Assembly: GCA_013203065.1 (NCBI GenBank)
Contig: JABMQV010000103.1
Location: 1-7,815 of the forward strand
Length of the DNA: 7,815 nucleotides
Direction: 5' to 3'
Source of the DNA: Desulfobacteraceae bacterium
Lineage (GTDB): Bacteria > Desulfobacterota > DSM-4660 > Desulfatiglandales > Desulfatiglandaceae
Within the stretch, counting starts at the first letter, position 1. Every line of letters starts with the position of its first letter. The notes under the pieces are model-generated. The model was given only the letters and a program-made list of their open reading frames with translations. It searched no databases and had not been told where the DNA came from. Shown here in pieces: positions 5,326-7,815 of the stretch. Position numbers and translations under genes: made by a program.

Positions 5326-7089
5326 CTACTGAAACACCAGGTACTCCGCAGTGACCGTTCCTTCACTGTTACCAATCGTCATGGAGTTTAGGGTTGATGT
5401 TGACGATCGGGAGGTGAAAGATGGGTTGCACCCTCCCTGCAGCGTCAAATTCTTGGATGTGTCAAGGGAAAGATCTTCATCATAAGTTCCTTGGGCTATC
5501 TTTATGAAATCCCCGGAACTTGCAGCGTCGATGGCCGCCTGGACGGTGGAATAGCAGGGTGTTTTGCCCCCACATGATCCTGTCGCCTCCACGTAAAGGA
5601 ACCTAAACCCCAGGGATTCAAGGGCGGCGTCCACCTGAATCCTTGGCTTGTAATCGGGGTTGTAGATGCCCGGACATATGGTGGTCACAGACGGGCCTGT
5701 TGAATTCAGGGCGCCAAAAAACTGTGTCACGGTCCCAGTGGCCTTGTACTGTTTCAGCAGGGCCCAGGCCCCTGTCACATGGGGGGCTGCCATCGAGGTA
5801 CCGCTTTTTGTCCCATAGCTTGAATTCGAAGCACCGGTTGCCGAGTAAATCTGGTACCCGGGGGCAAAGAAGTCAAGCAACGTGGCACTCCAGTTATTAA
5901 AGCTCGTTTCCACGTCAGCATCGTTTGTCGCACCCACTGTAACGGCCGATGAAATGCAGGCAGGACTACCTACATACCCGCAATACCCTTCATTTCCGCT
6001 AGAAATCACGGTTGAAATTCCCACGGCACGAAGGTTGTCAATCGCCGCTTTCCGGGGATCAGTATCACAGTAAGAGGCGTATTTGCCCCCACCCAGGCTC
6101 ATATTCGCAGCGGCGATGTTATAGCTCCCCCGTATGGAATAGATATATTCCAACCCTTTTAGCTGATCTGAAGGATAAGATAAGACACAGGTATTGCTTG
6201 ATCCGCAGATTGATCCGGTAAACGGCGAAAATACCTGGACAGCAACAATGTCAGCATTTTTGGCTACACCAAATATCGTTCCGCTGTTACCCGCGGCGAT
6301 CCCCGCCACGTGGGTGCCATGGTCATATCCGGTGTAGCCGTAATAGTGTGCCGCAGCGCCGCTCCCGTACATCTCGGTGCTCCCGTTGGGGCAGGCACTG
6401 TCTGCTGAGAAACACGCCTCAACAATCGTCTTTCCCGCAAACATCTCATGGGTGGATCGGATCCCGGTATCGAGAATCCCCACATACCACCCGGAGCCTG
6501 TGTATCCATACCCCCATGCCACATCCGCCCCGATAACATCAATCGAGTCATTAAGACTTGGAGGCTCAGGCCCATCGTCTGCAAAAAAATCCTCCAACGG
6601 ACCTTTTTCGCTTCCCTCATATCTGTTGAACCTGACGGGTACGTCTTCAACAATATCCAGCACCTCCGGAAGAGACCGCAAAATTGACAAGGCCTCCACT
6701 GAAACATCGAGGGCCAGAAAAGGTATGGTTGAATACGTATGGTTGATTCGGTATTCGGCCCCATTCAACCGGTAAAGCACCGAGTCCGCAACGGAACGAA
6801 TGGCCTCGGCCAACAAAGCATCTGCTTTACTGCGATCCAGAGAATCCGCCTTTCCCCGCTTACGGCCTGAAAATTCTTGCGAATCCTCCGTCAATTTTCC
6901 GATATTCATTACATTCAGTTGAATAATTACCTTGACAGATCCTTTGGCAAGGGCCTTTTCTGCCAACGCCTCGTAGCCATCCGGTTTGGTTCCATTATCA
7001 AACGCGTTCGCTAGTCCACCCGCTATCAAAAAAATCGCACACAGAAAAGTAAGAAGGGGGACCACAATAAACCTTGGATTTTTCATCAC
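5326..7089 (-). CDS. Secreted subtilisin-like serine protease (S8) with C-terminal beta-helix-like module
   Basis: An exported endopeptidase, 587 residues. Residues 1-29 are a signal peptide: basic start, hydrophobic core VVPLLTFLCAIFLIAGG, and A-N-A before the likely cut. Residues about 45-150 resemble an I9-type propeptide (VKVIIQLNV, then a YSTIPFLALDVS strand). The catalytic domain (about 180-490) has all active-site residues: Asp207 in GILDTGI, His257 in DHGTHVAGIAAG, the oxyanion Asn366 in SSGNEG, and Ser432 in GTSMAAPHVTG. About ten cysteines in the mature part suggest disulfides. Residues about 497-587 form a distinct module (TVQAAIDAASSGDFIKIAQGTY, then NLTLQGG) like the first coils of a pectate-lyase-type right-handed beta-helix, typical of surface proteins of this bacterial group. 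The start is GTG 7089 with GGAG seven bases upstream; the ATG three bases later is an alternative. No function beyond proteolysis can be deduced. Confidence 0.92.
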   Translation of the reverse strand: MMKNPRFIVVPLLTFLCAIFLIAGGLANAFDNGTKPDGYEALAEKALAKGSVKVIIQLNVMNIGKLTEDSQEFSGRKRGKADSLDRSKADALLAEAIRSVADSVLYRLNGAEYRINHTYSTIPFLALDVSVEALSILRSLPEVLDIVEDVPVRFNRYEGSEKGPLEDFFADDGPEPPSLNDSIDVIGADVAWGYGYTGSGWYVGILDTGIRSTHEMFAGKTIVEACFSADSACPNGSTEMYGSGAAAHYYGYTGYDHGTHVAGIAAGNSGTIFGVAKNADIVAVQVFSPFTGSICGSSNTCVLSYPSDQLKGLEYIYSIRGSYNIAAANMSLGGGKYASYCDTDPRKAAIDNLRAVGISTVISSGNEGYCGYVGSPACISSAVTVGATNDADVETSFNNWSATLLDFFAPGYQIYSATGASNSSYGTKSGTSMAAPHVTGAWALLKQYKATGTVTQFFGALNSTGPSVTTICPGIYNPDYKPRIQVDAALESLGFRFLYVEATGSCGGKTPCYSTVQAAIDAASSGDFIKIAQGTYDEDLSLDTSKNLTLQGGCNPSFTSRSSTSTLNSMTIGNSEGTVTAEYLVFQ

Positions 7090-7205
7090 AGCGTCACTCC
7101 GGTTGATTAGGATATCTGTAACTTCTCAATAAGTCCGGAAAAAATAGCAGGATTTTTGGAGCAATAAAATATTACACACCACGGAGGATGAAGTGGGAAT
7201 CCCCT

Positions 7206-7815
7206 TTACTCGACGGTCCGTACTGCCTTTATGAAACTGGTTGCCTCTTGAATCTCATAACGGGAGCCTTCCGCGCTCCCATACCCGATCTCAATGGCGC
7301 CTGATGAGAAATCCACATAATATGCGTTGTCCCTTTCCCGATCCGTGCTGCGGTCTGAACTCCAGCAGACACTCTGTTCTTCATCAAAAAGAGGGTCAAT
7401 ATACTGCCCGGTTTGTCTCACCTTTGGCTTCATCAGGGAGCCCAGCTCTTCAAGGGTGGGAACACGCCAGTCATTGTGGCCCAGGAACCTCTCTCCATTG
7501 AGATCTTCCACATAACTCGCGGCCCCCCAAAATCTCCGCTGATAGGAAGAGCCCTTTTTCTCCCACATGAGTCCGGTGGACCTGTCCGTAATGGTCCCGT
7601 CGCCATTATCCACAAAGTCATTACGAAAGGAACCCGCCTCATTCGTCTTTTTAAAGAAAAAATTGTTTCTGAGAATCATTTTTTTAATCCCGGATTCCAT
7701 TATCTCCTTGGGTTCGTGCCTTAGTCTTATCTTAGAGATTTTACCGTCTTTTACTTCCTTGGGAATGTAAGCGAGTTGTCTTTTCCCGGGCTGCTCCCCT
7801 TTGGGTTTATCGACC
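7206..7815 (-). CDS. DUF1566 (Lcl C-terminal-like) domain protein, 5' part beyond the window
   Basis: The C-terminal half is a DUF1566 domain: DNGDGTITDRSTGLMWEKK, then NDWRVPTLEEL, CWSSD, AYYVDFSSGAIEIGY and the closing FIKAVR. The function of the domain is not established; it is often the last module of large multidomain or surface proteins. An ATG at 7700-7698 could be taken as the start, but the frame stays open upstream without a stop to 7815. There it encodes KPKGEQPGKRQLAYIPKEV and then KISKIRLRHEPKEIME, a charged linker of the kind that precedes NNFF and DUF1566 in longer proteins of Desulfobacterota. I therefore treat the gene as 5'-partial; 202 residues are visible. It is followed, 116 bases later, by the protease gene in the same direction, with no terminator that I can see. 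Confidence 0.85.
   Translation of the reverse strand, partial: VDKPKGEQPGKRQLAYIPKEVKDGKISKIRLRHEPKEIMESGIKKMILRNNFFFKKTNEAGSFRNDFVDNGDGTITDRSTGLMWEKKGSSYQRRFWGAASYVEDLNGERFLGHNDWRVPTLEELGSLMKPKVRQTGQYIDPLFDEEQSVCWSSDRSTDRERDNAYYVDFSSGAIEIGYGSAEGSRYEIQEATSFIKAVRTVE

Noticed and set aside
5082..5375. Minus-strand 97-codon frame overlapping the selenoprotein gene and protease end
   Set aside because: It is antisense to a family-recognised protein and has no recognisable domain; judged a shadow frame.
6264..6764. Minus-strand 166-codon frame inside the protease gene
   Set aside because: It is an out-of-frame shadow of the subtilase, whose frame holds all catalytic motifs.

Overview
The window most resembles the genome of an anaerobic Desulfobacterota (former delta-proteobacterial) species. 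The grounds are a tungstate-type ABC transporter, a gene that appears to use selenocysteine, and a secreted subtilase and a DUF1566 protein of kinds common in that group. The phylum assignment is inference. No RNA gene, insertion sequence or CRISPR array was seen, and no stretch above 300 bases lacks a gene.

Layout. Positions 1-4359 read leftward (minus strand). In transcription order they hold a helix-turn-helix/periplasmic-binding-protein-like regulator (4359-3424), a decayed fragment that looks like tupA (3420-3297), a TupB-like permease (3271-2576), a TupC-like ATPase (2576-1569), a DUF374 lysophospholipid-acyltransferase-like protein (1493-834), recO (837-94), and perhaps the first codons of one more gene at the left edge. 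Several junctions overlap by 1-4 bases, which suggests co-transcription. Positions 4360-4515 are a divergent intergenic region with an inverted repeat. Positions 4516-5288 read rightward: a short unknown ORF, then a complete C-GCAxxG-C-C family gene that can only be read if the UGA at 4869-4871 is selenocysteine. Positions 5326-7815 read leftward again: a secreted subtilisin-like protease and a DUF1566 protein whose reading frame runs off the right edge.

Main results. (1) A conventional caller would truncate the gene at 4812-5288 to 5' codon 4938. Read through UGA it becomes a 158-residue protein with Sec in the first conserved cysteine position, a good ribosome binding site, and a compact SECIS-like hairpin 10 bases after the UGA. 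(2) The tungstate transporter has lost its substrate-binding protein locally: 124 bases between regulator and permease still encode recognisable TupA-like pieces, broken by a stop at the usual Arg of the DRGT motif and by a frameshift. (3) Tungsten uptake and selenocysteine use lie side by side. Both are needed by some formate dehydrogenases and related oxidoreductases, but no such enzyme is in the window.
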